NCBI GenBank assembly: GCA_027257055.1
Contig: JAPVLO010000234.1
Span: 1-64,000 of the forward strand
Length of the DNA stretch: 64,000 nucleotides
Origin: Cephalopachus bancanus
Lineage: Eukaryota; Chordata; Mammalia; Primates; Tarsiidae
Direction: 5' to 3'
The notes under the pieces were generated by a model. It searched no databases. It saw nothing but the letters and a program-made list of their open reading frames with translations, and had not been told where the DNA came from. The stretch's first letter is position 1; each line of letters begins with the position of its first letter. This document shows positions 22,028 to 34,355 of the stretch, in pieces. The translations under genes and the position numbers were made by a program.

Positions 22028-22315
22028 TCTTTAATTTTTTCAAATTTTGAGTTATAGGGTACAAGTGAGGATTTACTACATAAGTAGGTTGCATGCAGGT
22101 GAAGTGTGAAGTTTGGGCTTCTAGCTGGCCCTCTTTTTCCAGACCTGGTACCCAGTGTGTTGCCATGTGCCCCTCCCTCCTCCCAGCCTCTCTCCCCCAG
22201 CAGTATCCAGCATCTGCCGATCCCACCCTTGTGCTCCTGTGGTGCGTGAGAACATGCGGTGTTCTACTCTTTGTTTCTGTGATAGTTCAGCATGAGGGGT
22301 TCTTATAATCAATCG
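22028..22315 (-). mobile_element. L1 3' end
   Basis: On the minus strand this is the L1 3' UTR up to a poly(A)-like end at 22028. The same 3' UTR type occurs at 27960-28686 (minus) and 60439-60641 (plus). Confidence 0.85.
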
Positions 22316-22414
22316 CTTATTATATTATATATCTCCTACTGTTCTGCTACTCTGGTTTACATTTTTACTGATAGAGATTTTGGCAGTGAAAATGGTTATA
22401 AATAAACAGAATCT

Positions 22415-22715
22415 CCAGGCACAGTGGCTCAAGCCTGTAATCCCAGCACTTTGGGCGGCTGAGATGAGAGTATTGCCTGAGCCCGGGGGTTTGAGACTAG
22501 CCTGGGCAATTTGGTGAGACCATGTCTCTACAATAAGTCCTAAATTCAAAAATTAGCCGGGCATGGCGGCGCACGCTTATAGTTCCAGCTACTTGGAAGG
22601 CTGAGGCAGAAGGATCACTTGAGCCCAGCGGGTCAAGGCTGTGGTGGCCATGAGCATGCCACTGCCCTCCAACCTGGGTGACAGAGTGAGACTCCAACTC
22701 GAAAAATACAAAAAT
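22415..22715 (+). mobile_element. Alu, intermediate age
   Basis: A 15-bp TSD, AAATAAACAGAATCT, lies at 22400-22414 and 22716-22730. Confidence 0.95.
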
Positions 22716-22730
22716 AAATAAACAGAATCT

Positions 22731-22802
22731 TAGTTGGGTGTGGTGGCTCACACTTGTAATCCCAGCACTTTGGGAGGCCGAGGTGAGAGGATTGCCTGAG
22801 CA
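22731..22802 (+). mobile_element. Alu head fragment
   Basis: First about 70 bases of an Alu left arm, then unrelated sequence. Confidence 0.85.
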
Positions 22803-23029
22803 TTGTTTGAAACTGGGCATCTGGGCAAATGGGATGAGTTTTTTTGAGCTGATTTTTCTACCCTGATTAGATTTAAAAGCACGAATGCCTCTGTTTTCAG
22901 TGCATGAATGGGGCACTGGTCGCCTAAGTCATAACATAGATATGCAAGGTATGGCCATTGGCTCCTAATCAAATATCTGGAGAAGGCAAGGTTCTGGGCC
23001 ACCAAGCATTTGCTATTTCAGAATATTTT

Positions 23030-23317
23030 GCTGAGTGTGGTAATGCTGTAATCTCAGCATCTGGGGATGCGGAGGTGAGAGGATTACCTGAAGGTCAGGG
23101 GTTCAAGACCAGCCTGGGCAACTTGGTAAGTCCTCGTCTTTACAATAAATCAAAAAATTATCTGGATGTGGTGGAATGCGCCTATAGTTCCAAATAATCA
23201 GAAGGCTGAGCTGGACAGATTGCCTGAGCCCAGAAGGTCAAGGCTGCAATGGCCGTGAGCATGCCACTGCACTCCAGCCTGGGTGACAGTGAGATTCTGA
23301 CTCAAAAAAAAAAAAAA
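23030..23317 (+). mobile_element. Alu, intermediate age
   Basis: Diverged full dimer. Confidence 0.9.
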
Positions 23318-23320
23318 TTC

Positions 23321-23606
23321 AGCTGGGCACGGTGGCTCATGCCTGTAATCCCAGCACTTTGGGAGTCTGAGGCAAGAGGATTGCCTGAACCTAGGGGTTC
23401 AAGACCAGCCTGGGCAATCTGGTGAGACCTCGTCTCTACAATAAATTAAAAAAAAAAATTAGTCTGGCATGGTGGCTCGTGCCTGTAGTTCCAGCCACTT
23501 GGAAGGCTGTGGCAGAAGGATCGCTTGAGCCCAGCAGGTCGAGGCTGTGGTGGCTGTGAGCATGCCACTGCACTCCAGCCTGGGCGACAGAGTGAGACTC
23601 CAACTC

Positions 23607-23648
<42 letters not shown>
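23321..23648 (+). mobile_element. Alu with (ATA)n tail
   Basis: Full dimer directly after the previous one. The tail is a perfect AAT trinucleotide microsatellite (23607-23648). Confidence 0.95.
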
Positions 23649-25157
<1,509 letters not shown>

Positions 25158-25639
25158 TCATGCTCACTCTTAAAAACAATTCCGGTCTCTAAGAGACATG
25201 AACTGCGTGGAGTAAACACACAGGCAGGGTTTCACCCTTCATGGCGCTAAGGACTAGCTCGGCAGCAGCACGGAGGCTGGATGGACTCCCAGGAGGCGGT
25301 TAGAGTCGGGCCTGGCATTTCCGCGACGCCTCTGAGCTGAGTATTGGGTGACTGTAGGGGAAGCCGCGGTTGGAATCTTCCTTCGGGAGGGGAGTGGCAG
25401 ACACGCAGCCGCAGGGATTCCGTGCTGCCGAGTGGATTAGGCGACTGGGGGAGGGAGCTTCCTACTCCCGGCTTCAGCACGGCTGAGCCCCGTGGGGGAC
25501 CCTGAACGGGCGCTGCCTGGCCTAGAAAGCCCTTTCCGAGGGCTGTTTTACACCCACGCAAGCAAAACCTTCTCCAGAGTCCAGGATGCGTCACCAATTC
25601 ATCCTGCAGGTGAAGAAAATCCTAACGTTTTGCAGGAGA
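25158..25639. other. GPAT3 upstream flank
   Basis: Moderately GC-rich single-copy DNA leading into the CpG island; no gene seen. Confidence 0.4.
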
Positions 25640-26180
25640 AAACACTCCTTCCCAAGGGACTTGGCTGAGTGCCTGGGAGGCGGGGCGCGGGGCAGACGGG
25701 AGGGCGTCCCCGAGGTCGTGGCGCTCCCGGGTCGGGGAGCTCCCGGGTGGGGGTGGGGGGTGCGAGGGGGCGGGGCGAGGGCCGCGCGCAGAAATAGGGC
25801 GCCGGGAGCCGGTGCGCACTAGCAGAAGCAGAGCCCGCGGCCCCGCGCGCGTCTCAGAGGCTGGTGTGTGTGGAGCGCGGAACTTCCGCAGGGATCTCGC
25901 CCGGGGTGGGGTGGGGGGGCGCCGGATCACCGGCGGGGTCGTCGCCGTCGCCACCCGAGGGAATCGGGCAGCAGGTGGGGCGCGCCCCGTAGGCCCGCGG
26001 GGTCCCTGCGTCCCGCAAACCGTCCCCCAGTCTCCGACCTCCCCCCCACGACCCCCCTCCCCATCGCGCCACCCGGTCTGTGCGCGCCGCGGGGCCGGCG
26101 GCCGGCGGGGAAAGGGTTAACGGCGGGCGAGGAGGGGCCGAGGAGGAAGGAAGGACCTCGCCGTCGTTCTGAAAGTTTTT

Positions 26181-26204
26181 TTCCTTCCTCTCTTTCCTTC
26201 GCAG
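26181..26204 (+). promoter_or_regulatory. GPAT3: Possible 3' splice site before the first coding exon
   Basis: A pyrimidine tract (TTCCTTCCTCTCTTTCCTTC) runs directly into GCAG at 26201-26204. If used, the coding exon starts at 26205 with a 111-nt leader and a noncoding exon lies upstream. AG/GTGAGTG follows at once (26205-26211), so the place could instead act as a 5' splice site of an upstream exon. Confidence 0.35.
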
Positions 26205-26315
26205 AGGTGAGTGCGGGGAGGCGGCGGCGCGGACTCCTCCTGCCGGGCTCGGCGCGGTGCTCCCTGGGCCAGGCACCGCGGAGCCAGGGACCGCGGGGCG
26301 CTCGGGCCTGTCGCC

Positions 26316-26456
26316 ATGGAGGGCGCCGACTTGGCCGGGAAGGTCCTCTCCACCTGGCTGACGCTGGTCCTCGGCCTCATCCTTCTGCCCTCTGCCTTCG
26401 GGGTGTCCCTGGGCATCTCCGAGATCTACATGAAGATCCTGGTGAAAACTTTAGAG
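26316..26456 (+). CDS. GPAT3: GPAT3, first coding exon (residues 1-47)
   Basis: Glycerol-3-phosphate acyltransferase 3 is an ER membrane enzyme. It transfers an acyl group from acyl-CoA to the sn-1 position of glycerol 3-phosphate, giving lysophosphatidate for triacylglycerol and phospholipid synthesis. This exon starts MEGADLAGKVLSTWLTLVLG and matches the N-terminus of mammalian GPAT3 almost residue for residue as I know it. Residues 14-35 form a hydrophobic segment, a likely membrane anchor. The start ATG has a strong context (GCCATGG), and no upstream ATG lies in the 111 bases before it. The exon ends ...KTLE at GAG, followed by a consensus GTGAGT donor (phase 0). It continues at 39778. 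The catalytic HX4D-type motif is not in this window. Confidence 0.96.
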
Positions 26457-26593
26457 GTGAGTGCCGGGGGTGGGGGGGGTTGCGGCGACCCCGCATTTCG
26501 GGGGAGCCCGGGGCGGCGGGGGCCGAGCCCTGAGTTGGGGAGAGCCGGGTCGACAATGGGAAGGGTCCAGTGTCAAGGTCAGCGGCCGGGGGA

Positions 26594-26594
<1 letters not shown>

Positions 26595-26645
<51 letters not shown>

Positions 26646-26664
26646 TGTTCGCGCGCGCGCGCGT
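26595..26664. repeat. (TG)n then (CG)n microsatellite in the GPAT3 5' intron
   Basis: About 45 bases of TG repeats (26597-26640), then GCGCGCGCGCGCG at 26650-26664. Alternating purine-pyrimidine DNA of this kind favours Z-DNA. It lies 140 bases after the exon 1 donor. Confidence 0.95.
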
Positions 26665-27194
26665 GTTTGGGTCTCGCGTCCGCAGTGGCGCAAAGACGGC
26701 GTCTCAGCTTCCCCTGAACTGGAGGGGTCTGGGCTGAGACTACCCAGCGTCTTTATGCGCCTCTGCTCGAAGGCAAACCCGCCCCACCCGGATCTACTGT
26801 CCTGGTGGCTTTCCTGATTAGAATAAAAACGCGACCGCCGTGTATCCGCGGATTTGCTTATGTCCCTTATGCGGTGCTGCTGTCGCTTGGCTTGCCTTAG
26901 TTTTCACGTCCCGGAGGTCTCGAGGTCCTTCTGTGTACCAAGGCATCCTGTCCAGAAAGGCATCGTGTTCTACTTTATACCCGAGATAAGAGAGCGGTTG
27001 CTGTATGGCAGGAAGAAATCTGATTTTATTTTAGTGGAGGCATGGAAATTTTATCTCAGCAGCAGCACTCGAAATGCCTTTGGAAAGGTGTATTATTTGA
27101 CCCCAGGCTTCTCCACACTCCTAGTTTCCAAATTCTGCAAAGCCAGGTGTTAGGTGAATGTGGGCCTTGAAGGTCTTGTCAGGCAGGGAGGGCA
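26665..27194. other. Intron 1 start, unassigned
   Basis: Single-copy-looking intronic DNA; no further exon recognised. Confidence 0.4.
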
Positions 27195-27310
27195 ATGTTC
27201 ATCTTTTACAGGTAAGGAAACTGAGACTCAGAGAAACAGGAGTCTTCTCTGAGAAGTGGCCCTGCCCTGCAGTGGTTAGGAGGTACACGCTCCATGCGGG
27301 TTTGCTACCA
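27195..27310 (-). repeat. MIR SINE fragment
   Basis: TTTTACAGGTAAGGAAACTG followed by AGACTCAGAGA is the conserved MIR core in reverse orientation. Confidence 0.65.
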
Positions 27311-27329
27311 AGATCCCAGCTCTATTTTT

Positions 27330-27616
27330 TTTTTTTTTTTGAGTTGGTGTCTCACTCTGTCTCCCAGACTGGAGTGCAGTGGCCGCTCTCGGCCACAGCA
27401 GCCTCGACCTGCTGGGCTCCGGCGATCCTTCTGCTTCAGCCTTCCAAGTAGCTGGAACTACAGGCGCGCTACCATGCCCGGCTGATTTTTGATTTGTTGT
27501 AGAGATGAGCTCTCGCCAAGTTGCCCAGGCGGGTCTCGAACCCGCGGGCTCAGGCAATCCACTCACCTCAGCCTCCCAAAGGTGCGGGATTACAGGCTGA
27601 GCCACCGAGCCCGCCT
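27330..27616 (-). mobile_element. Alu, young
   Basis: Full dimer. It abuts the A-tail of an older truncated Alu; CAGCTCT before it (27317) recurs only after that second Alu (27743). Confidence 0.94.
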
Positions 27617-27741
27617 TTTTTTTTTTTTTTTTGAGTAGGGGTCGCCCTGTGTTGCCAGGCTGGAGGACAGTGGTGTGATCATGGCTCACTACAACGTTGA
27701 CCTCTGAGCTCAGGCGATCCTTGTGCCTCAGTCTCCTGAGT
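27617..27741 (-). mobile_element. Alu right-arm fragment
   Basis: Poly(T) and part of an old right arm only. The outer CAGCTCT repeats are probably its TSD, with the young Alu inserted in its tail. Confidence 0.85.
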
Positions 27742-27774
27742 TCAGCTCTGTTTTTCATATGTGACTTTATGGAG

Positions 27775-27905
27775 CTCATCTATTTCTTGTCTCATTTCCC
27801 TCATCTGTGAAATAGGAGTCACAATAACCCTATTTTTCCATAGGGTTGTTTAGATGTGCTCCAGTGTGGCAGTCACCTTAGGTGCCACATGAGTGTTTGC
27901 TGCTA
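27775..27905 (+). repeat. MIR SINE fragment
   Basis: TTTCCCTCATCTGTGAAATA and CATAGGGTTGTTTAGATG match the MIR 3' half. Confidence 0.75.
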
Positions 27906-27959
27906 TTAAAATAACAGCATGATTACTTAGATTCTAGCTTCTGATATGGATTTCCATTT

Positions 27960-28686
27960 TCTATTTTATTTTGTTTTGGTTGCGGGGTACAGGTGAGGAT
28001 TAACTATATAAGCAGGCTGCACGCAGGTGAAGTCTGGGCTTCTAGCAGGCCCTCTCTTCCCCTGGTAGTGGACCAGGGATCCAGTGCGTTGCCACATGTC
28101 CCCTCCCTGTGCCCTCCCTCCCTCCCCTATCGGTTCCAGCGTCTGCCATCCCACACTTGTGCTCCTTTGACCAGTGATCAGGACCTGCTTATGAGTGAGA
28201 ACACGTGGTCTTGTGTTTCTGTTTCTATGACAGTTCTCTTAGTATGGTCTCCGACTGCATCCATGTTGCTGCAAAGGCCATGATTTTGTTCTTTATTGGT
28301 GTCTTATACTCCATTGTCTATATTGTACCACATTTTTTTTTTTTTGAGTCAGCGTCTCACTCTGTCACCCAGGATGGAGTGTAGTGGCATGCTCATGGCT
28401 ACGCAGCCTCCACCTGCTGGGCTCAGGCTATTCTTCCACCTCAGCCTTCCAAGCAGCTGGAACTACAGGTGCATGCTACGACGCCCGGCTAAGTTTTCTT
28501 GATTTATTGCAGAGACAAGGTCTCGCCAAGTTGCCCAGTCTGGTCTCAAACCCATGGGCTCAGGCAGTCCTCTCACCTCAACCTCCCAAAGTACTGAGAT
28601 CATAGGCGTGCACCACCGCAACCAGCCAGCTTCACATTTTCTTTATCCAGTCTGCTTTCCATGGGCATCTGAGTTGATTCCATGTT
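27960..28686 (-). mobile_element. L1 3' end, split by an Alu
   Basis: L1 3' UTR and ORF2 C-terminal text on the minus strand at 27960-28336. It continues at 28633-28686 (ATTTTCTTTATCCAGTCTG) after the Alu. Confidence 0.88.
28337..28632 (-). mobile_element. Alu, intermediate age, inside L1
   Basis: TSD CACATTTT at 28329-28336 and 28633-28640. Confidence 0.94.
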
Positions 28687-28997
28687 TTTTTCTACTCTTA
28701 TTTTCTGCCTGCCCTCAGGACGTGGTTTTATCTGCTCTTCTTCCTCAGCAGTTGGGTGGCTCCAGAAAAACATCTCTAAGGCATGGGACACTGGCTTCTA
28801 CTTGCTAACCTTGTTTCACCCCAGGTTCTTATTGAACTTTCTTTTTGTGGCTTTCTCTGCCTAGTCTTTGAAGTTCTATTTGATTTTTCATCCTCAGCCC
28901 TCATGTTTATAAACTTATGCTGTTTCTACGTGGGAGATATGTATCAGTTTTGAACTTTCCTTACTGACTTTACATTCGGCGCTTGGTCATACACTAA
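28687..28997. other. Unassigned intronic sequence
   Basis: No gene or repeat recognised. Confidence 0.4.
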
Positions 28998-29165
28998 TCC
29001 TTCCACCTCAGCCTTCCAAGTAGCTGGAACTATAGTTGCGCCCCACCACACCCCGCTAATTTTTAAATTTACTGTAGAGACGAGATCTTGAACACCTGGG
29101 CTCAGGCAATTCTCTTGTCTCTGCCTCCCAAACTGCTAGGATTATAGGTCTGAGCCACCGTGCCT

Positions 29166-29167
<2 letters not shown>
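28998..29167 (-). mobile_element. Alu, 3'-truncated
   Basis: Begins inside the right arm (no poly(T)) and ends at a TC microsatellite. Confidence 0.88.

Positions 29168-29218
<51 letters not shown>
29168..29218. repeat. (TC)n microsatellite
   Basis: Perfect TC dinucleotide run of about 50 bases. Confidence 0.97.
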
Positions 29219-29219
<1 letters not shown>

Positions 29220-29333
29220 AGACAGGGTCTTTCTCTCTCTGCTGCCCAGACTGAAGTGCAGTGCTGTGATCCTGGCTCACTGTCCTGAGTAGCTAGGACT
29301 ACAGGTGCACACCACCACGCCTGGCTAATTTTT

Positions 29334-29335
<2 letters not shown>
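29219..29335 (-). mobile_element. Old Alu, right-arm part
   Basis: Diverged AluJ-like right arm with a deletion after CTGGCTCACTG. Its left-arm part probably resumes at about 29686. Confidence 0.8.

Positions 29336-29386
<51 letters not shown>
29334..29386. repeat. (TA)n microsatellite
   Basis: Perfect TA run of about 48 bases between two Alu parts. Confidence 0.97.
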
Positions 29387-29389
<3 letters not shown>

Positions 29390-29675
29390 TTTTTTTTGAG
29401 TTGGAGTCTCACTCCGTTGCCCAGACTAGAGTGCAGTGACCGCTCCCGGCCACTACAGCCTCGACCTGCTGGGCTCCAGCGATCCTTCCGCCTCAGCCTT
29501 CTGAGTAGCTGGAACTACAGGTGCGTGCTACCATGCCCAGCTAATTTTTTGATTTCTTGTAGAGATGAGGTTTCGCCAAGTTGCCCAGGCGGGTCTCGAA
29601 CCTGCGGGCTCAGGTAATCCACTCATCTCAGCCTCCCAAGGCGCGGGATTACGGGCCGAGCCACCGAGCCTGGCT
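29387..29675 (-). mobile_element. Alu, young
   Basis: Full dimer inserted in an older Alu next to the TA run; TTTTTTGATAT occurs on both sides. Confidence 0.94.
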
Positions 29676-29945
29676 TTTTTTTTTTTGATATTTATGTAGA
29701 GATAAGGTCTTGCTATGTTGCTAGGCTGATTCTGAAATCCTGGTTCAAGATCCTCCTGACTCAGCCTCCCAAGTAGCTGGGACTACAGGTGTGCGCCACC
29801 ACGGCCGGCTACTTTTAAAATTTTTTGTAGAGATAGAGTCTTGCTATGTTGCTCAGCCTGGTCTCAAACTCCTGGGCTCAAGCAGTCCTCTCACCTTGGC
29901 CTCTCAAAGTGCTGGAATTACAGATGTGAGCCACTGTGCCCTGCC
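29676..29945 (-). mobile_element. Old Alu remnants, merged
   Basis: A left-arm piece (29686-29770), then a linker and left arm of another old Alu ending CACTGTGCCCTGCC. Confidence 0.8.
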
Positions 29946-30984
29946 AGTGTTGTGAATTTCTTTGCTGCCTCCTGCTGTTCAAATATTCTTCCCAGAGTGG
30001 ATACTCCTCTTCTGCTGGCGTTCCCTCTTTCTCAGAACTGTTCTCCTGTATAGAAGTATCTTTTGGGATTTATACCTTGTGTGAGAACGGAGTGAGGCAG
30101 ATCACCCACGCTGGCTTCCAGGTGCTCAGTGCTGTCTCTCCTGCTTTAGTGACTGGAAGTTCAGTGACGAGTTGTCAAGAAGGAAGGCCAGCTCTTTGCC
30201 CTCTGCCTGGCACATGACTGCACCTGATGGGATTATCTCTAGCCCAAGGTCTGACTGGTTTCCCAGGGCCCAAGTTGTAACTCTTGTCCTTCAAGAGCTG
30301 AAAGAGACTTTCAGAGATAAACTCTTTGTTCATCAAACTCTCAATAATGCCAGCTTTCTAATTTTGGTGGGAGATACCACCTAGCTTGGAACCAGGTAGG
30401 TGGTAGCATAAAGAACCGCCCTCTTGGCTAAGACTGAGTTATTAGTTCAGAGAGCTGCCACGTGTGTGTGGAATTCGACTAGGGAGTCATCGTGTGAGCT
30501 GACACTGATTTGACTTTGATTTGTTGGCGGTGGCAGCCCGGAGCCCTGTGTTTGGGAGTGTCTTCCGGAAAGAGAGCTGTGATCCCACAGTGACTTTCTG
30601 CTTTAGGTCAGGAGAGGGAAATAACGACCAGGATTTTCCATCCTTCAACTATAACCGTGTTAGATGTCTCAAAAACATTTCTGTTAGGCTGGTGATAATA
30701 CAGCGGGTTGCTTTTCCGGTTCATAGGAATAATTCCCTGAAAAAATTGTGTTGATGTTTAGTATTAGAACATCTTAAGTGCTGGACAAATGCCCAGCCTT
30801 TCTGAGGTTCCATTCAAAGGCCCAGACCTCTGTCGTTCATCATTCCTTAGGAAGTTCTCAATTGATTTGATTGTTTATTTCTTTACATTTCTTTCCCAAT
30901 AATATTACTGGGCTCTGATCAGAATTGGATATTTCTCAAGTTTCTTTGGTTATAATTTACATGCCACTTGAAAAAGATCATTTA
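29946..30984. other. Unassigned intronic sequence
   Basis: About 1 kb free of recognised repeats. No exon signals supported by a known protein. Confidence 0.4.
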
Positions 30985-31136
30985 CAAACTGGGCAACATG
31001 TCGAGACCTCATCTCTACAAAAAATAAAAAATTCAGCCGGGCATGGTGGTAGGTACATGTAGCCCCAGCTACTTGGGAGGCTGAGATGGAAGGATTGCCT
31101 GAGCCCAGGAGGTCAAGGTTGCAGGAGCCCAGGAGG
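30985..31136 (+). mobile_element. Alu, truncated at both ends
   Basis: Old-type text CTCATCTCTACAAAAAATAAAAAATTCAG and a partial right arm. Confidence 0.85.
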
Positions 31137-31162
31137 TTGTATGTTAATTCTACAACAACTGT

Positions 31163-31474
31163 AGCTGGGTGTGGTAGTTCATGCCTATAATCCCAGCACT
31201 TTGGGAGGCAGAGGGAAGAGGATTGCCTGAGCCCAGGGATTTGAGACCAGCCTGGGCAACATGGCAAGATCTCGTCTCTACATTTAATAAAAAAATTTGT
31301 TGGGCATGATGGCACACGCCTGTAGTTCCAGCTACTTGGAAGGCTGAGGTGGAAGGATAGCCTGAGCCCAGCAGGTTAAGACTGTGGTGGCCATGAGCAT
31401 GCCACTGCACTCTAGCCTGGGTGACTACAGAGATGGACTCCACCTCACAAAAAAAAAAAAAAGGAAAAGAAAGT
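31163..31474 (+). mobile_element. Alu, intermediate age
   Basis: A 13-bp TSD, CTAYAACAACTGT, lies at 31150-31162 and 31475-31487. Confidence 0.95.
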
Positions 31475-31487
31475 CTATAACAACTGT

Positions 31488-31821
31488 CTAAGATGGGGTC
31501 TTTTTTGACAACTTCCATTGATAGATTGGGGAATGGAGATTCAGAGGGAAAATTTGTCTGGGCGGCAGCCTGTAGCTGTCCAGTAGATGCAAGGATTTTC
31601 ATTTTAATCTGAAGCCTGAGTTCTTAATCCGCCAAGATGACAACATCTGCCAAGAAAATGTTTTGTTTTGCTACAGATGGTGGCTGGCTGTTATTTGAGC
31701 AAGTCTAATAAATTGAATTTTTATACAACTTAGGCATTTTTTTCTTCTCTTGTACCCTATCTTTAGTTAATCCTTAAAATTTTTTAGTATAAAAATTGGA
31801 AGTTGTAATTGTCTAGGTGAC
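31488..31821. other. Unassigned intronic sequence
   Basis: No gene or repeat recognised. Confidence 0.4.
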
Positions 31822-31835
31822 AGTGTCACAATTTT

Positions 31836-32164
31836 TTTTTTTTTTTTTTTTTAGTTGGAGTCTCATTCTGTTGCCCAGGCAGGAGTGCAGTGGCACACTT
31901 ATGGACACACAGCCTCTACCTGCTGGATTACTTAGAAGGCTCTTGACCATTCCGCCTCAGCCTTCTAAGTAGCTGGAATTAGGCGAGCCACCTAGCTGCT
32001 GATGCACCACCATAGCTGGCTGATTTTTTTTTTTTTTTACTTATCATAGAGACCAGGTTTCACCAAGTTGATCAGGCTGGTCTCGACCCCTCAGGCTCAG
32101 GCAGTCCTCTCGCCTTAACCTCCCAAAGTGCTGGGATTATAGGCGTGAGCCACTGTGCCCAGCC
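31836..32164 (-). mobile_element. Alu, diverged
   Basis: A 14-bp TSD, AGTGTCACAATTTT, lies at 31822-31835 and 32165-32178. The right arm carries small internal insertions near 31930-32000. Confidence 0.94.
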
Positions 32165-32178
32165 AGTGTCACAATTTT

Positions 32179-32550
32179 GCAAGTTTTTGACCTAAGCTTT
32201 AAAAATCAGGTTTCATACCATTTCTTTTTGGTGAATTTTGGGCAGGTTTTCTTTCCAAGAGGATATGGAAATCAAACAGAAAGCGAGCCTAATTGACGAG
32301 TGTCTTTTAGCTTGCCTTGGGAGGCAGGGAGTGGGTGGAAGAGTGGTCCTGGGAGTTGTGAGAACTATTTTCCTCCGTAGGGCCCTTCTGCTGGCAGAGC
32401 TGCCCCTTGTGCTGTCTGAGGCAGGGGTGCTCTGGGACATCAGAAAGTATTAGTCTGCCGTTGTGAGTAGGTTTACCCGATTGGCTAGAGAAGCTGGCAT
32501 GGTAAAAAGAGAAATAGCTAGTTTCTAGGCGAAGCTGATGGTCTAGAAAA
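32179..32550. other. Unassigned intronic sequence
   Basis: Open frames exist on both strands, but none is recognisable. Confidence 0.4.
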
Positions 32551-32564
32551 AAACTGACCATTTA

Positions 32565-32873
32565 ATTAATTCGTTAATTAATTAATTAATTTTTGAGTCA
32601 GAGTCTCTGTTGCCCAGGCTGGAGTGAGGTGGCACCATCACGGCTACCACAACCTTGACCTGCTGGACTCAGGTTATCCTTCTGCCTCAGCCTCCGGAGT
32701 AGCTGGGACTATAGCTGTGCACCACTACACCTGGCTAATTATTTTTTATTTATTGTAGAGATGAGGTCTTGCTATGATGCCCAGACTGGTCTCGAACTCC
32801 TAAGCTCAGGCAATCTTCTCTTCTTGCCCTCCCACAGTGTTGGGATCACAAGTATGAGTCACCACGCCCGTCC
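32565..32873 (-). mobile_element. Alu with (TTAA)n tail
   Basis: The A tail has become ATTAATTAATT. Approximate TSD AAACTGRYCATTT at 32551-32563 and 32876-32888. Confidence 0.92.
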
Positions 32874-32984
32874 TAAAACTGGTCATTTCAGGGGCCTAAT
32901 TAGAGTGTGGGTGGTGGGGAGAGCAGGGGAAGCCATCTTTTCCACTGTGTGGTCTACTGTGTGGTGGGCACTAGGCAGATGGTC

Positions 32985-33125
32985 TCTTTTAATCTTTATG
33001 AACACTCTTGGTAGCGTTCCCATTTTAGAGATGACAAGTGGATACCCCAAGAGGCTTGAGTCTCTTGCCTAAGATGATTACAGCCAGGAAGTGACAGAAC
33101 TGCAATTCAAAAGTACGTCTGTCAT
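32985..33125 (-). repeat. MIR SINE
   Basis: CCCATTTTAGAGATGACAAG, CTTGCCTAAGATGATTACAG and GGAAGTGACAGAACTG follow the MIR core in reverse orientation. Confidence 0.8.
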
Positions 33126-33253
33126 GCTGCAAAGCACAGGCATGATGTGTTCACTCTCACTGGAGAGTCAACCTCCAGAAGACAGTGGCTTTCGAGTGTA
33201 AATTCCCCTTGGTAATAAATGGTTGCTTCTCTGGCCTTAAAATGTGTTGATCT

Positions 33254-33544
33254 GCTGGGTGTGATGGCTCAAGCCTGTAATCCCAGCACTTTGGGAGGCG
33301 GCAGTGAGAGGATTGCCTGAGCTCAGGGGTTCGAGACCAGCCTGAACAATATGGCGAGACCTTGTCCCTACAATATATCAAAAAATTAGCCGGACGTGTT
33401 AGCACACACCTGTAGTTCCAGATACTTGGAAGGCTGAGGTGGAAGAATTGCCTGAGCCCAGAAGGTCGAGGTAGCAGTGGCCATGAGTATGCCACTGCAC
33501 TACAGCCTGGATGACAGAGTGAGACTCCTACTCAAAAAAAAAAA
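33254..33544 (+). mobile_element. Alu, intermediate age
   Basis: A 10-bp TSD, GTGYTGATCT, lies at 33244-33253 and 33546-33555. Confidence 0.95.
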
Positions 33545-33689
33545 AGTGCTGATCTCGCACACTGTGACTGCGTACTGCAGGTGAGAACTTTGAAGCTGCC
33601 ATTTTAAGAGAGGTTCTGCATTCTGAGGCTTGTCTGGGGGCAGAGTGTGGGGTTCCTCTTAGCACTTCATGCTATTGGAGGAATGTCAC

Positions 33690-34355
33690 TGTGTTAGCTC
33701 GGTAGGGCTGCCATAGCAAAGTACCATAGACAGGGCGGTTTAAACAACAGAAATTGATTCTCTCACTGGTCTGGAAACTAGAGGTTCAAGATCAGGTTGT
33801 CGGCAGTGTTGGTTTCATTCTGAGGCCTCTCTCCTGGGCTTGCAGGTGGCCGCCACCCTGCTTTGTCCTCACGGCCTTTTCTCTGTGTGGTCATGTCCCT
33901 GGTATCTATGAGGGTGTCCAAGTTTCCTTTCTTATAAAGGCACCAATCAGATGGGCTTCATCTTAACCTAATCATATAGTTAGTCACATTAGGAGGCACA
34001 GGGAGTTAGAGATTCTTTTTTTTTTTTTTTGAGTTGGAGTCTTACTCTGTCACCCAGACTAGAGTGCAGTGACCGCTCCCGGCCACTGCAGCCTCGACCT
34101 GCTGGGCTCCGGCAATCCTTCCGCCTCAGCCTTCCAAGCAGCTGGAACTACAGGCATGCGCTACCACGCCCGGCTGATTTTTTGCTTTATTGTAGAGATG
34201 AGGTCTCGCTGCCCAGGCGGGTCTCGAACCCGCGGGCTCAGGCAATCCACTCACCTCAGCCTCCCAAAGGCGCGGGATTACAGGCTGAGCCACTGAGCCC
34301 GGCTTAGAGATTCTACATTTGAATTTTGGGGGAACATAATTCAACCCATAACAGC
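33690..34355 (-). mobile_element. MaLR-type LTR (MLT1-like), split by an Alu
   Basis: GCTGCCATAGCAAAGTACCA at the left and AATTTTGGGGGAACATAATTC, CCCATAACAG at the right are the classic reverse-strand ends of MLT1/MST-like LTRs. An Alu splits it at 34017-34303. Confidence 0.85.
34017..34303 (-). mobile_element. Alu, young, short left-arm form
   Basis: An 11-bp TSD, TTAGAGATTCT, lies at 34006-34016 and 34304-34314. Confidence 0.96.

Larger units (their letters stand above)
25640..26560 (+). promoter_or_regulatory. GPAT3: CpG island and promoter region of GPAT3
   Basis: Very GC-rich block dense in CpG, in contrast to the flanks, ending just after the first coding exon. Sp1-type GC boxes are seen at 25675-25690 (GGGAGGCGGGGCGCGG) and 25766-25777 (GGGGGCGGGGCG). 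An AAATAG at 25792 is a poor TATA match, so dispersed CpG-type initiation is likely. The exact transcription start cannot be read from sequence. Confidence 0.85.

Noticed and set aside
27317..27755. Third composite Alu unit (two reverse Alus within CAGCTCT repeats)
   Set aside because: Simple nesting of a young Alu in the tail of an older truncated Alu explains it, and the flanking repeat is only 7 bases.
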